From Cladosporium sp. IMV 00045 (lineage: Eukaryota > Ascomycota > Dothideomycetes > Cladosporiales > Cladosporiaceae), in contig MSJI02000473.1 of NCBI GenBank assembly GCA_001931905.2, forward strand, positions 1 to 47,914: a stretch of 47,914 nt of DNA, read 5' to 3'. The notes beneath the pieces are model-generated. The model saw only the letters and a program-made list of their open reading frames with translations, was not told where the DNA came from and did no database searches. Of the stretch, positions 10,417 to 21,619 are shown in pieces. Each line of letters begins with the position of its first letter. Position 1 is the stretch's first letter. The position numbers and the translations under genes were made by a program.

Positions 10417-11733
10417 ATGGGCAAATCGTAAGTCGACACTTCATTATTCCCTCATCCGCCTTCCGTTTGCTTGCAGCACCCGGGAAGGTGCCACGCAAGC
10501 ACTCCTCTTCACGAGACATGGATTCGTTTGCCGACCCACCGTCACACCATGCAATCTACTTGGCATCCGATCTTCAAGGTAGCGAGCGCGAACAGAGCAT
10601 TGAATGCAAGAGCAAGGGCGGGCACAACACACGACAGACGCGCTGGACAGGACAAAGCTTGACAGCCCAAACACTATCCACAACCAATACCCAACAAAAT
10701 GGATGACGCGCCGCACGACAAGAAGAAAGTTCACGACATCTACCCGGACGAGCCGGAGCAAGAGCGCAAGGAATCCATCAACCAGAACGAAACCCTCCCG
10801 CAGTTGAGTCTGGCCAACCACGCTCGCCGTCGCCCGTCGCATGTGCCTCGTCAAGTCTCGTCAAGCTACCCGGCCTTCAAGGCCAAGCAGGAGTGCGCGC
10901 TGAAGATCGGTGTCAATGGGCTTGCAGAAGAGGTGGCCAAGTCGACAGGAATGGGAAGGATCGAGATGCTGAAAGGGAAGCTGACAGTCTACTTCCGCAG
11001 CCAGAGTAAGCTGTCACAGCAGGAGTTGTCGGAACTTCAGAAGGCGACACACTTTGACAAGAAGGAGTTGCAGCAATGGTACAAGGGTGCGTTGCCTCCC
11101 CGAAAGACCGTTGAATACAAGTTTTAACGCTCTTCAGGATTCCTGAAGGACTGCCCTAGCGGCATGCTCACAAAGGCGGAGTTCCAGAAGATCTACAAAC
11201 AGTTCTTCCCATTCGGCGATCCTTCATCGTTTGCAGATTATGTTTTCAACGTGTTTGACGCCGACAAGAGCGGGAGCATAGACTTCAAGGAGTTCATCTG
11301 CGCACTTTCCGTCACCAGCAGAGGAAAGATGGAGGACAAGCTTGACTGGGCTTTCCAGTTGTACGATATCGACGGCGATGGCAAGATCAGCTATGATGAG
11401 ATGCTGGCGATCGTTGAAGCCATCTACAAGATGGTGAGTCCTTGCAGAGGAGAGGTGAAGGGTGCTTGCAGGGACACTGACAAGAGATTTTAGGTCGGTT
11501 CAATGGTCAAGCTTCCTGAAGATGAAGACACCCCTGAAAAGCGCGTGAAGAAGATCTTCCGCATGATGGACAAGGACGAGAACGGGTCTCTAGACATGGA
11601 GGAATTCAAGGTACGTGATAGCAGCCGTCGCATGCACATCTGTGACAGCAGACTGACAATTCTACTACAGGAGGGCAGCAAACGAGACGAGACGATCGTG
11701 TCCGCATTATCATTGTACGACGGCTTGGTGTGA
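10417..11733 (+). CDS. Neuronal calcium sensor 1 / frequenin homologue (five exons)
   Basis: Exons 10417-10427, 11001-11086, 11138-11433, 11494-11610 and 11671-11733 join in frame to exactly 190 aa, the standard NCS-1/Frq1 length. Exon 1 has only 11 nt (MGKS) and is followed by a 573-nt intron with a GTAAGT donor. The MGKSQSK start carries Gly2 and Ser6 for N-myristoylation. EF-hand 1 is degenerate, as in all family members (KDCPSGMLT). EF-hands 2-4 have good loops: [24 protein letters not shown] and [12 protein letters not shown]. The protein should bind Ca2+, sit on membranes and activate phosphatidylinositol 4-kinase (Pik1) in secretion and calcium tolerance; this is family knowledge. The C-terminus ALSLYDGLV matches the fungal branch. 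The sequence inside intron 1 is open in the same frame (see findings). Confidence 0.95.
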
Positions 11734-12545
11734 TTCGGCTCTCATCCCTCAAATGCTTTCTGGGAGTTGGCAGGTCACGAATCACATGAAGCACTTGGCG
11801 TTTCTTTTTTCTCTTTTCCCCCATTATATTTTTTACGAGCCTGCAGGGAGCGCGAGATACCTCTAGGATACTGCATTCATCGTGCGAGCATGAAAGCTTC
11901 TTGATTTGTAACAACGATGGTTTATTGATCTTCCAGTACGTGTGGTCTCAGATGGCACGTGAAAATCAGACGAGTCACACAATTTCGACGTGCAAGCTTT
12001 CGCGCCAGTTCTGCCGATTACTGAACATCTGCCCTTCTAACAGATTCTTCCTTACTCAAAGTCCGTACCCACGGTCTTGCGATTCTCTGTCAGCAAGTTG
12101 AAGTAAGCCAGGCCACCCGACCAATCAAGCGCCGAGCTCGACGCCAGGGCTTGACGCCATCGCTTATATCAGCAAGCAACATCCGATGCTTTGTAACGAA
12201 AACCCGACTCCACGGCGTTATCCCATTCGCAGGTAACGCTCGTACGTCTGCATCAAGCCAGCGGTCTTCGGAGGAACATCCTGCTGCTCTGCTGCATTGC
12301 TTCCACGTTCAAGCTTTGACTCGACCGCTTTGCTTGATAAACATTCGCTGGCAGCAGTATCTGCCGCTGGGTGGACTGATATATAATAGCTAAGGTGAGG
12401 AGGTAGGTCGTTTGCTTTACTGTCATTCACACACTTCATTGATCTCTACTGCACTGCCTTATTGCATCCGCACCGCTCGCGACTCTCGCGACTCTCGGAC
12501 CCGTTCGTCGACCTAACTTACAAAGCTGTCCACCAAAAACCCACG
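11734..12545. other. Intergenic region, NCS-1 3' end and MFS antiporter promoter
   Basis: The 812 nt hold the NCS-1 3' UTR and the promoter of the next gene on the same strand. A TATA-like ATATATAATA lies at about 12380-12389, some 160 nt upstream of the antiporter ATG. No gene is seen. Confidence 0.5.
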
Positions 12546-14515
12546 ATGTCTGAGATCATCCGCGACGCGCCCATTGGGCAGATAATAAGATGGATCACGC
12601 GGAACAGGGTGCTTCGATACCCCGAAGAAATGCCAAATTTCCAGTTACCCGCAGGCTACCTGGAAGACCATGTTGCAAAGAAGTCTCCCCAAGACGCCAC
12701 CTCACCAACAGTGCCATCGCCAGCGACACCATACTCACCTGAAGCACCCGAAGCCGAAGAGAAAGAGAAAGCAAACCTCGAACCATGCGAAGAAGCCCCA
12801 AGACGCTCAAGCGACATGAGCCGAGACTACCTCGAGCGAATGGAAACAGCCAAAGACGACGAGCTCGGACGCATTCACACACAGCAGTCAGATCTCGAGA
12901 AGGCAATCACCAACTCGACCTACCTATCCCGAACGGCCACACGCACCGCTCTCGAGACCATCCACACGCACGCCGAGCTTGAGGAAGCATTCAGGGTCGC
13001 TTCCCTGCCCCGTCCGCCGACCCAACCCATCGTGCCAACGCGCACGGACGAAGGGTTGATCATCGTGGACTTCTGGTCCACGGATGACTACGAAAACCCG
13101 CAGAATTGGACGCTCACGAAGAAGAGTATCGCTACGCTGCAGATTTGCATGTACACGCTGGCGGTGTACATGGGCTCGGCTATCTACACGCCTTCCATCC
13201 CTGGTGTGATGGAGGAGTTCGGCGTGAGTATCACAGTTAGCTCGCTCGGACTTGCCCTGTACGTTCTTGCATACGGCATTGGCCCATTGATATTCTCTCC
13301 AATCAGTGAGATACCGGCCGTGGGGCGGAATCCGCCTTATATGCTGACCATGGGCATTTTTGTCGCGCTGTGCATTGCAGCCCCGCTGGTCGACAACGTG
13401 GCCGGATTGTTGGTTATTAGGTTTTTGCAGGGTTTCTTCGCCTCGGTGAGTGGGATCTTGGAGATCGCATATAAGTGAAGCGTGTTGCTAACGAACTGCA
13501 GCCCTGCTTGGCCACAGGCGGAGCCTCCTTGGGCGACATGTTCAGCCTCATCAAACTTCCATATGTACTTGGTCTCTGGGCTTTATCCGCTACTTGTGGT
13601 CCCGCTCTTGGTCCCATCATCTCCGGTTTCTCGGTATCAGCTATGGGATGGCGCTGGTCTCTGTGGGAGATGCTCTGGCTCTCTGGCCCCATCTTCATCA
13701 TGATGCTCCTTTTCCTCCCAGAGACATTCCAAGCCAACATCCTCCTTCGCCGCGCCCAGCGCCTCCGCAAACTCACCGGGAACGACAACTACAGATCGCA
13801 ATCCGAGCTGGAACAAGCCAAACTCAACCCCCGAGACGTCCTCTTCGACGCCCTCGTCCGCCCCATGCAACTGATGCTCCTCGACCCCGCCATCGGCTTC
13901 ACGGCCGCGTACATCGCGCTCTGCTACGCCATCTACTACAGCTTCTTCGAAGCCTTCCCCATCGTCTACATGGAGCGCTACGGCTTCAACTTCGGCGAGA
14001 TGGGCCTGACCTTCCTCTCCATCACGGCCGCCACCTTCCTCTCCCTGGCCGTCTACTACCTGTACGTCTACAAGGTCGTCGAGCCGGATTTCCGCGCCCA
14101 CGGCATCGGGAAACTCGAGCGCCGGCTCGCGCCCGCCCTCTACGCTTCTTTCCTCTGTCCCATCGGGCTGTTCATTTTCGCCTGGACGAGCGATGGCAGG
14201 ATTCATTGGATCGTCAGCGTCATCGGCGTCTTCCTCTTCACCATTGGGATTTTCATCCTCTTCCAGGTCGTTTTCGTTTACCTCCCCATGGTCTACCCGC
14301 AGTACGCCGCGAGTCTGTTCGCGGGCAACGATTTCGCCCGCTCCAGTTTGGCTTTCGCCGCGGTGCTTTTCAGCCGGCCGATGTTTTTGGGTATGGGCAT
14401 TGGGCCCGGCGTCAGTATGCTGGGTGCGCTGACGGCGGCGTGCATTGTGGGAATTTTCGTGCTGTATTTCTACGGTGAGAATTTGAGGGCTAGGAGTCGC
14501 TTTGCTGCGAAGTAG
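12546..14515 (+). CDS. MFS drug:H+ antiporter, DHA1 family (FLU1/TPO1/MDR1-like)
   Basis: Exon 1 is 12546-13445 and exon 2 is 13502-14515, giving 637 aa. The start is the first ATG in frame (MSEIIRDAPIGQIIRWITRN), an N-terminal motif shared by fungal DHA1 exporters of the cycloheximide/fluconazole group. A hydrophilic N-terminal region of about 200 residues, partly Pro/Glu-rich, precedes the membrane part. WSTDDYENPQNW marks the usual entry to TM1. Twelve helices follow. TM5 carries the family's substrate-side motif in PCLATGGASLGDMFS, right at the intron site, and a central loop (AQRLRKLTGNDNYRSQSELE) divides the two halves. Such proteins use the plasma-membrane proton gradient to expel toxic compounds or polyamines. 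The substrate is not predictable. No biosynthetic gene cluster lies next to it. Confidence 0.93.
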
Positions 14516-15975
14516 TGGTGGGTGATGATGGAGGTTTGGTATGGGTGTGGGGTGCTGGATGATGTGTAGACGAAGGGATGGCGAACTGCATGATCGATTC
14601 GGTCAATGATAATGAGGTGTATGCTAGTATAGCAATAATTAATAATGATACAATCGAACGGAAAGTCCACCGCCTCGCGTATGGCAAGAGCACAAACTAC
14701 AGAAATCATCAATCCAGGCAACAGAATAAAAGCCATCACCGCTAGTATACAGGACAGGACCCACCGCCCAATTGATTACCAACGTGACCGAACCTGAAAC
14801 ACACCCAAGAAGACACCAAACACTTGATAGGATGTCCAGCCCGAAAACGCGTATCTCCTCCGTGGCTGAGCAGGCACGGCGGTCTACAAGCCTTTGGATA
14901 GAAGCACTTAGGTCTTCTTGCGCTGGCGAGAAAGCCGAACTATACCACAGGCTGCTGACTGGCTGCCGCTAGGGCGAGCGAGTACACTTGCCGTGGCCTT
15001 TATTTGTCCGACGTCCGATCCCAGAGCCATGCGCCAAGGTCGCTTGGCGGAATTGGCTTTACTGGACCTTTCTGCTGTTGATCGTGCGGATCACCTGCTA
15101 GCTCTCGTCGGTGACGTCCGTCCATGAACGTGGCTTGCTCCAGCTACTTGTGTGTCTGTGGCGTTGCGGTATTGAGATGCTATTCTTGAAAGCCTAGCGA
15201 CACGAGTGAAGTGCCATTTCGTGCTGTATGAAGTTCCGAGGCCTTTCACTTACACCTCTCCCCTCCCCATATCCCCACTTTCGGGCAGTTTAGGACTGCG
15301 CTGGCGCGTGGAGAAAAATGGGCAAAGGCGGAGAGACTGAGAGATGACGATGGAGCTTAGGGTTCTCGCGGCCGGGGCCTGGGACGATCGCACGCAGGGC
15401 TTTGACTACTGGTCTTGATTCCGATAGGAGGTATGTCGACTACCGTTTGGAAGTGGAGACGTGTAGATGCACCACCTCCGCTCCGCCTGCTTCTTGGTTG
15501 CTCTGGAATTCTGCTGCCTGCGATGATGTCCTGCGGCGACACATGGCGATGCCGATGCTAGAGCGTTAGACACGGCAGGCCGGAGACAAGAGAAAGCCAA
15601 GACAATGGGTTACGATTGCTTTTGAGGCGCTGCTCTTGGGCATTCGAGCCCGTCGAGAATCTTGCTTGTACGTAGGAGGGCTGTGAAAAGCCTCTTCTTG
15701 GTAAGGTAAGAAGGGGACCTGTCGATCATGGGCTTGGGGAAGGACGCTAGAGAGGTTTTCGCTCGGCATGCGTGCGCTGGTAGGGCCATTGTATGGGATG
15801 GAGGAATGTCATAATGAGCTATGAGAAAAGTATAAGTATCGCCCTTGTGGCCTCTTGTTGGGCGATATTTTCTTCACAGCACAGATACCTACAATATCAT
15901 CAAATCTTGGTATCCAAACTCCGATAGCAAAAACATCACAACTCCCACTTCAACAACAGTCAAACCGCAACAACA
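14516..15975. other. Intergenic, 1.46 kb, no gene recognised
   Basis: It lies between the antiporter stop and the Cys-rich surface protein. A TATA-like GTATAAGTAT sits at about 15829-15838, roughly 140 nt before the next ATG, and the leader downstream is A/C-rich. Open frames within it are short and match nothing known. Confidence 0.5.
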
Positions 15976-16770
15976 ATGTTCGCCAAACGCACCCTCCTCC
16001 TCCTCGGCCTCACGGCAGCTTTCACCGCCGTGCAAGCGCAAGAGTTCGACAACAATGACGTGCCCCAGCAATGCCGCTCCGTCTGCCAATCCATGGTCGA
16101 CGCGGCCCGCACGTGCGACCAGACCAACGACGGCGACAGGCAGGAAGTCGACTGCATCTGCAACACCGAGGGGGCGAGCACCGCTCTGCCCGAATGCGCT
16201 GCTTGCGTGAGGTTGTACGATAGTGACAATGATGACGATGACGACGACAACGACGAGAATGGTAAGTCCTCCACAAACCGCGCGAGTACACCAACAAATT
16301 GATGTATCTGATCTAACACTACTTCAAAAAAAGACATCGACGAAGTCATGCGCTCCTGCAGCTTCAGCAGCACGACCTTCGCCTCCGGCAGCGCCACGGC
16401 CTCCTCGACCGGCAGCAACAGCGGCGGCATCACCTCCTCCGCTTCCCAATCCCTGATCACGAGCGTCTACACCACCACCTCAACCGACATCGACGACGAC
16501 CCAGATGACCAGGACGAGACTCGCACGCTGACTCGCACGACGGTTTTCGCTGCTGACGCTTCGCCTACCAACGACAGCAACACCGGCAGCAACACTAACG
16601 CGGCGGACTCTGCTACCAGCAATGCGGGCGGAAATGCGGAGGCGGCGACTAGCAGTGCGGGCGATGCGGCTTCTACTGACACGAGCGATTCCGGCGCTGC
16701 TGCGGTGACTGGACTGCCCTTGCTGGGTGCTGGTGCTGGCGCGTTGGTCGTGGCTGTCGCGATGTTGTAG
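15976..16770 (+). CDS. Secreted, GPI-anchored Cys-rich protein with eight cysteines (CFEM-like spacing)
   Basis: Exon 1 is 15976-16261 and exon 2 is 16334-16770, encoding 240 aa. The intron has a GTAAGT donor, a CTAAC branch point and a plain AAG acceptor. Residues 1-21 are a clear signal peptide (FAKRTLLLLGLTAAFTAVQA). Eight cysteines follow at 33, 37, 47, 60, 62, 74, 77 and 104, a C-x3-C-x9-C-x12-CxC-x11-C-x2-C pattern close to the CFEM layout but without the usual Pro-x-Cys-(A/G) start. An acidic run (DSDNDDDDDDNDEN) sits between cysteines 7 and 8. The rest is Ser/Thr/Ala-rich, likely O-glycosylated, and ends in a hydrophobic tail (GAGAGALVVAVAML) fit for GPI transfer. It is probably a cell-wall or plasma-membrane surface protein. 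Heme or iron binding is possible by analogy with CFEM but not shown. Confidence 0.8.
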
Positions 16771-17643
16771 GGGGTTGATTGGTGGTGAAATTGGCGAGGA
16801 TTAGTTGGCGAGTCGACTGATCGATAAGAAGGACGATGGGGAGTCTTCTTTGTCGATAGGTGGATGGACAGATTGATTGGATGGTTGGAAGGATCGATGG
16901 TTTCGACGACATACCCTCCTTTGAGTTGCTGATTCTTCTGCAATGTTATTTTCTCCGACAGGGTGCGAGGTAATCAACGATTTCGTAACGATGCTTTTTA
17001 GATGTACACACGATCTAATGCAATTTGTCAATTTCAGGCTGGCCAGCCCTACACATGAACATGAAACTCTTTCTTTCTGGTCTTTCATTCTCACTTTTCG
17101 GAGATCACTAGAGAATCCCCGAGTCACTGCCCTATCGCCATGTCGAAACGCTGCAGGGTCGCTGCAATGGATGTCTGTCGAGATCAAAAGGTCCCAGTCA
17201 GGAAAGCAAGCTTGAGACGGCATATACAGGGAAAAGTATGTTGAATTATGATGAAATCGAGCTTCCGTTTTCGTCAGACTGGTCGATACTCGTTGACCTA
17301 ATCGATCAAGCATCGATCCTAGTCCGCACATCGAAGCAAGACTGTCCAATTTCGCCGTAGTACACCTATACTAATATATGGATAAGCCGGAATGTAGAAG
17401 AGGTGTTTTTGGGCTCCACTGGGTGACGTGGGTATCATTAGCCATGAATCAAAGATAGAAAAAAGAAAAAGAACATTTTCGTCAAGCCTTTCGTCACCCT
17501 CATTTTCCAATAGAACGCCTGCAGTGAGCTCGTGGATATGTGCCGCCGCACATGAGAGCAGAATGCGCTGTAACCCGATAATTCATTCGTGAAGAATGGA
17601 AAACCTCTCATTGCGAAGATTCCCAAGGTTGTCGCTTTTTGGA
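16771..17643. other. Intergenic region between convergent genes, no gene seen
   Basis: This 873-nt stretch holds the 3' regions of the surface-protein gene and of HAP5. Base composition is near neutral. No coding or RNA gene is recognised. Confidence 0.55.
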
Positions 17644-18509
17644 TCAGCCACTGCCGTACTGGCCTTGCTGCTCCGCTGGCGCGCTCTGGTACACCTGACC
17701 GTACATGTTAGGGTCGAAGACAGGCTGCTGCCCATAGTAGGCCTGCTGCGGTACCTGCTCAGACTGCGCAGGGAGGAATTCGTGTTGAGGTTGTTGCTGC
17801 TGCTGCTGTGGCTGTTGCGGCTGTTGAATGTGGCCGCCCTGCTCCTGCGCGCCCGACTCCGGCACGCTGTACTCGGGCCTGCGCTTATGCGGCGGCTGCG
17901 CGTCCTCGCGTGGCACGATGTCGATGAGGAAGTCGAACATGTCGGACTTGCCCAGCGCGGCGGCGATATCGCTGCGCTGCAGCGTGCGGCGCTTGTTCTC
18001 CTCGGCGTGGATCCAGGCGCGCATCGTCAGCTCCGTGATGAAGGTCTCGCAGGCCTTGGCGAAGATGATGGGCGCCTCGGCCGAGATCATCTTCACCTCC
18101 GGGTCGGCCTTCATGACCTTCTTGATGCGCGCTAGCGGCAGTTGGTGGATCTTGTAGTCGTGGTCTTCCGTCTCGAGCATCGTCACGACTTGCTGCCAGT
18201 AGGTGTTGAGGATGTCGCGACTCGCTGGGCCGAGGCCTTGAGAGACCTGCGATTGCGACGCGTCAGTATTGGGTGGAGGAAAGTTGACAAGATGCCTTGC
18301 GCGATGCGCGCGATATCACTCACGTTTTGCCAATGGCCGCTGAAGGTCTCTGGAGGCGGCGCATGGCCTTGGGCGGCGATGCCAGCGCTGGCGCCATAGT
18401 GACCGCCATGCGAAGAGTCGTAGAGCGGCATCCCATTCTGCCCGTCGTACTTCTTAGGCGCTGCGGGAGCCTGCGGAGGCGGCTGTTGCACTGGATAGGG
18501 CGCCTGCAT
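17644..18509 (-). CDS. HAP5: CCAAT-binding complex subunit C, HAP5 / NF-YC
   Basis: Exon 1 is 18509-18324 and exon 2 is 18246-17644, giving 262 aa. The first ATG opens a Pro/Gln-rich N-terminus ([18 protein letters not shown]). The segment around [18 protein letters not shown] and [11 protein letters not shown] precedes the histone-fold domain, which runs through [54 protein letters not shown] and [19 protein letters not shown]. These residues are nearly invariant in NF-YC. HAP5 pairs with HAP3 through this fold and, with HAP2, binds CCAAT boxes; in filamentous fungi the complex works with HapX in iron control and sets many housekeeping promoters. The tail is Gln-rich (17775-17830 region, imperfect CAG/CTG repeat). 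The 465 nt up to the next gene form its promoter. Confidence 0.96.
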
Positions 18510-18974
18510 GGTGTGTGTTCAGCGGAGGAAGGGTGGGTACAGGTGGTGGGTGGGTGGTAGAATGATAAGTGGTCGAGAAGGCGAGCCGAGGGGAAAGGAA
18601 GCCCAAGGGCGACTTGACTGGATGTGATGCGATCGGAGAGAGCTCTCTCGCTTTGGAGATGGCTGGTGCTTTGCTTCGCTGGATCTATGCGGGGTTGTGA
18701 AGGGTTGGGTTGCGAGGCGGCCCGTCCGCAGAGCCTCTGTCAGGCCTGAGGCATGTATATATTTTCAAGTTACCTAGGTATTTTGTATGTGATTGTGAAT
18801 TATCGAACAAAGTGAACGGACTCTGACTGTGTGTTCCGAAGAAGAAACTTCAACAAATCATGTTTCAACAATGTAGCTTTTATCGTAAACGCAGTTCCCA
18901 AATCAAGCACCCCCGATCATTGGGATACTCAATCATTCAGTGTAACATAAACCGCCTCTAATGCTCCCAACCAT
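18510..18974. promoter_or_regulatory. HAP5 promoter and GRS1 3' flank
   Basis: The 465 nt upstream of HAP5 (minus strand) also contain the 3' UTR of the next minus-strand gene. Nothing more specific is supported. Confidence 0.45.
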
Positions 18975-21083
18975 CTACTCCTCCTTGGCATCTTCCTCCT
19001 TGCCCTCAAAAGCGGGCAGCTTAGCCTGCACATCGGCCCAAGTCCACCTGCCCCTGACCATCTTCTCAATGGCGTCCAGGATGTCCTCTGCCTTGGCGCG
19101 GACCTGCTTGGTGCTGTCGCGGTCACGCAGGGTGAAAGTGCCGTCCTCCAAGCTCTGGTAGTCGACGGTGATACCGCAGGGGATGCCGAGCTCGTCGTTA
19201 CGCGAGTAGCGCTTGCCAATGCTGACGCCGGAGCTGTCGGTGTCGTACGAGAGGCCGCGCTCGTCGAGCTGCTCCTCGAGAGACTCGACGACGGGGGTGA
19301 AGCGCGCGTCCTTCTGCAGGGGCACGAGCAGCACCTTGATGGGTGCGACTGTGGGCTTGAAGGACATGACGGAGCGGGCGGCGTCGCCCTCGCGCGTCCA
19401 GTAGGCGTGCTCCATCAAGCTGTAGAGGATGCGGCCGATGCCGAAGGAGGGCTCGATGACGTTGGGGATGTACTCGCGGGTCGTGACCAGGCGGCTCTCC
19501 TTCTGGATGCTGACGACGTCCTTGTTGAGCTCGACCTTGCCGGCCTCCATGTCGGCGACTTCGACGTCGACCTTGCCGTCCTTCTCGAGGGAGATGGAGA
19601 GCTTCTCGCGGATGTCCTGGGCGAGCGAGTCGAGAGCGGCTTGCACCTTGGAAGCATCCTTCTTGAAGAGAGGCCCAGCCTTCTTCTTGTCGAGCTGGGC
19701 TTGCCACTCCTCGACGCGGTAAGGCTCCTTGAGGGTCTCGCGAACGTTGAGCGGCACGCCGGTAGCCTTCATGTGCACGCTCAAGTCGTAGGCGCTGCGG
19801 TCGGCGCAGCCGACGCACTCGACCCAGCCGTAGGAAGTGTGAAGCTCGCAGTCCCAGCAGTCGGCGGCGTAGTGAGCCATCTCGTTCTGCATGTGCTGTC
19901 TGAAACGGAGCTTGGTCGGGTCAACTCCGATCTTGTCCATGAACATGGCGATTCTGGCAATGAAGTAGCCGAGAGTCTCGTTGTCGACGAGCTTGGTGTC
20001 CACGGCCTCGCCGATGGTGATGACGGTGGGTTGTGAGCCACCCTCGCTCTGGGTCTGGCGAGAGAGCAGAGGAAGCTTCAGGTCGCGCACCTTCTTGAAG
20101 CCGGAGTGCTGCTTGCCGCTCTCGGGGTCGACGTAGTGCTCAATCTCGGCCATCAAGAACTCACGCACACGCAGGAGGCCCGAGCGTGGAGAAAGCTCGT
20201 TGCGGAAAGAGTAGCCAATGGAGGCAGAAGCGAAGGGCATCTTGCCGTCGTTGTACTCGAGCAAGTGCTGGAAGGAAAGAAATTGACCCTGGGCAGTCTC
20301 AGGGCGGAGGAAAGCGGGCTCCTTACCGGTGGCACCGATCTGGGTCTGGAACATGAGGTTGACAGAGACGGGAGGCTCGACCTCGTTGCCAGTGATGGGG
20401 CTGCGGATGTCGTGCTTCTTGATGAGGTTGCCCATGTCCTCGCCGGTGTAGTCGTCAAGAGTGGCCAGCAAGAACTCGTACTCCTTGCGGACCTCATCGT
20501 CAAGCTTAACGGCGCCCTTGGAAGCCTTGGCCTGCTTCTTCTTCTTCTTGGGGTCATCGGCGGCCTCCTCGACCTTCTCGCCGCGAGCCTCCTTGTCGGA
20601 CTTCAGACGAGCCTCGAGCACATCCTTGATCAAGTGGTCCGCGCGCAGAATCTCGCCAGTCTTAGGGTCCTTGCACATGTAGTCGGCGAACTTGTCGACG
20701 TGGCCAGAGGTCTTGAAGACGTTGTAAGGGGTGATCATGGCGCACTTGAGCTCCTGCATGCGCTCCTTGCGAACGAAGTGGTCACGCCAGATGGTCAGGA
20801 ACTGAGCCTCAAGGGTGGCGAGGGGGTGACCGTAGTCGAAGAGTCCCTTGACCGGGCCATGGGGTTCGAAGGATTGCCAGTAGAAGTTCTTGCGCTTCAT
20901 GAGCGACTCAAAGGCCGCTCTGTCGAATTCCTGACCCGCGAGGGTCTTGTAGTCTGTCGCCATGTTGCGCGGTCCTCCTGTGTTTCGCTTCCGGACGAAA
21001 GGTTGGGTTCGCCACCTAGGGGCTGATGTAGAGAATTGGCGGGCTTTGAGAATGAAAGACGGTTTAAATACGCGGGTAGCCAC
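18975..21083 (-). CDS. GRS1: Glycyl-tRNA synthetase, probable dual mitochondrial/cytosolic
   Basis: A single exon encoding 702 aa. It is the eukaryotic alpha2 class II enzyme that charges tRNA-Gly. The N-terminal 40 residues are Arg/Ser-rich without acids (FKPSFILKARQFSTSAPRWR), a good mitochondrial presequence. A second in-frame ATG at 20963 (residue 41, MATDYKTLAGQEFDR) matches the usual cytosolic start. Class II motifs are present: PAFLRPETAQGQF, motif 2 in SYSFRNELSPRSGLLRVREF-like GYSFRNELSPRSGLLR, and motif 3 in NVIEPSFGIGRILYSL. The anticodon-binding domain follows (PIKVLLVPLQ, YDTDSSGVSIGKRYSRND, CGITVDYQSLEDGTFTLRDR). A Lys-rich insertion (DDPKKKKKQAKASKG) sits near residues 175-190. 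One gene probably serves both compartments, as in yeast GRS1. That is inferred from the two starts. Confidence 0.96.
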   Translation of the reverse strand: MATRVFKPSFILKARQFSTSAPRWRTQPFVRKRNTGGPRNMATDYKTLAGQEFDRAAFESLMKRKNFYWQSFEPHGPVKGLFDYGHPLATLEAQFLTIWRDHFVRKERMQELKCAMITPYNVFKTSGHVDKFADYMCKDPKTGEILRADHLIKDVLEARLKSDKEARGEKVEEAADDPKKKKKQAKASKGAVKLDDEVRKEYEFLLATLDDYTGEDMGNLIKKHDIRSPITGNEVEPPVSVNLMFQTQIGATGKEPAFLRPETAQGQFLSFQHLLEYNDGKMPFASASIGYSFRNELSPRSGLLRVREFLMAEIEHYVDPESGKQHSGFKKVRDLKLPLLSRQTQSEGGSQPTVITIGEAVDTKLVDNETLGYFIARIAMFMDKIGVDPTKLRFRQHMQNEMAHYAADCWDCELHTSYGWVECVGCADRSAYDLSVHMKATGVPLNVRETLKEPYRVEEWQAQLDKKKAGPLFKKDASKVQAALDSLAQDIREKLSISLEKDGKVDVEVADMEAGKVELNKDVVSIQKESRLVTTREYIPNVIEPSFGIGRILYSLMEHAYWTREGDAARSVMSFKPTVAPIKVLLVPLQKDARFTPVVESLEEQLDERGLSYDTDSSGVSIGKRYSRNDELGIPCGITVDYQSLEDGTFTLRDRDSTKQVRAKAEDILDAIEKMVRGRWTWADVQAKLPAFEGKEEDAKEE

Positions 21084-21619
21084 TTTGAAGGAGAGAGGGT
21101 GTAGAAGTGAGGTGATGGTATAAGGTTATAGTGAGTCAACTAGGCTTCTTCTAATGGCCACACACTTCGAACGCCAGTCACCACAAATTTTGGCTTGCAG
21201 CTGCGGCAGTTCTCCACGATCGCACCGGCCCGACAGCCTCCGCAGCGTTTCAGCTTTCACTTCACTTGAGAGGAATAGGTAGGTTATTGCTACAGGCATG
21301 TGGTATATATCAGTTGAACGAACACCAATCTAGCTTTACCTCGTGATTGAAGCAGCGAATTGTATCCATCCGAATTGAAAGTAAAAGTATTTTCAACAGG
21401 TTACGTCAAAAAGTCACAACGTAATAAGGAAGCACATCACATTGAATCAAGAACAGCTCTGCTCAAATACAAATGTACACAAAACCTCGACAAGCAAGCA
21501 AGCTAGCCTGCAAAACCATCTTCCCAGAACGCCGCCCACCGATTCCAACAGAACGCTATCACACCGCAAAACAATAGGCCTAGGGTATCTCATGATCAAC
21601 CCGTCCAATATGCGCCACC
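21084..21619. promoter_or_regulatory. GRS1 promoter and CAF1 3' flank
   Basis: This 536-nt intergenic stretch lies between two minus-strand genes. No gene is seen in it. Confidence 0.45.

Noticed and set aside
13594..14478. 294-codon frame overlapping exon 2 of the antiporter
   Set aside because: Its product is Arg/His/Pro-rich and shadows the true frame, which has membrane helices and family motifs.
20106..21026. 306-codon plus-strand frame opposite GRS1
   Set aside because: Leu/Val/Gly-rich antisense shadow of a strongly conserved synthetase.
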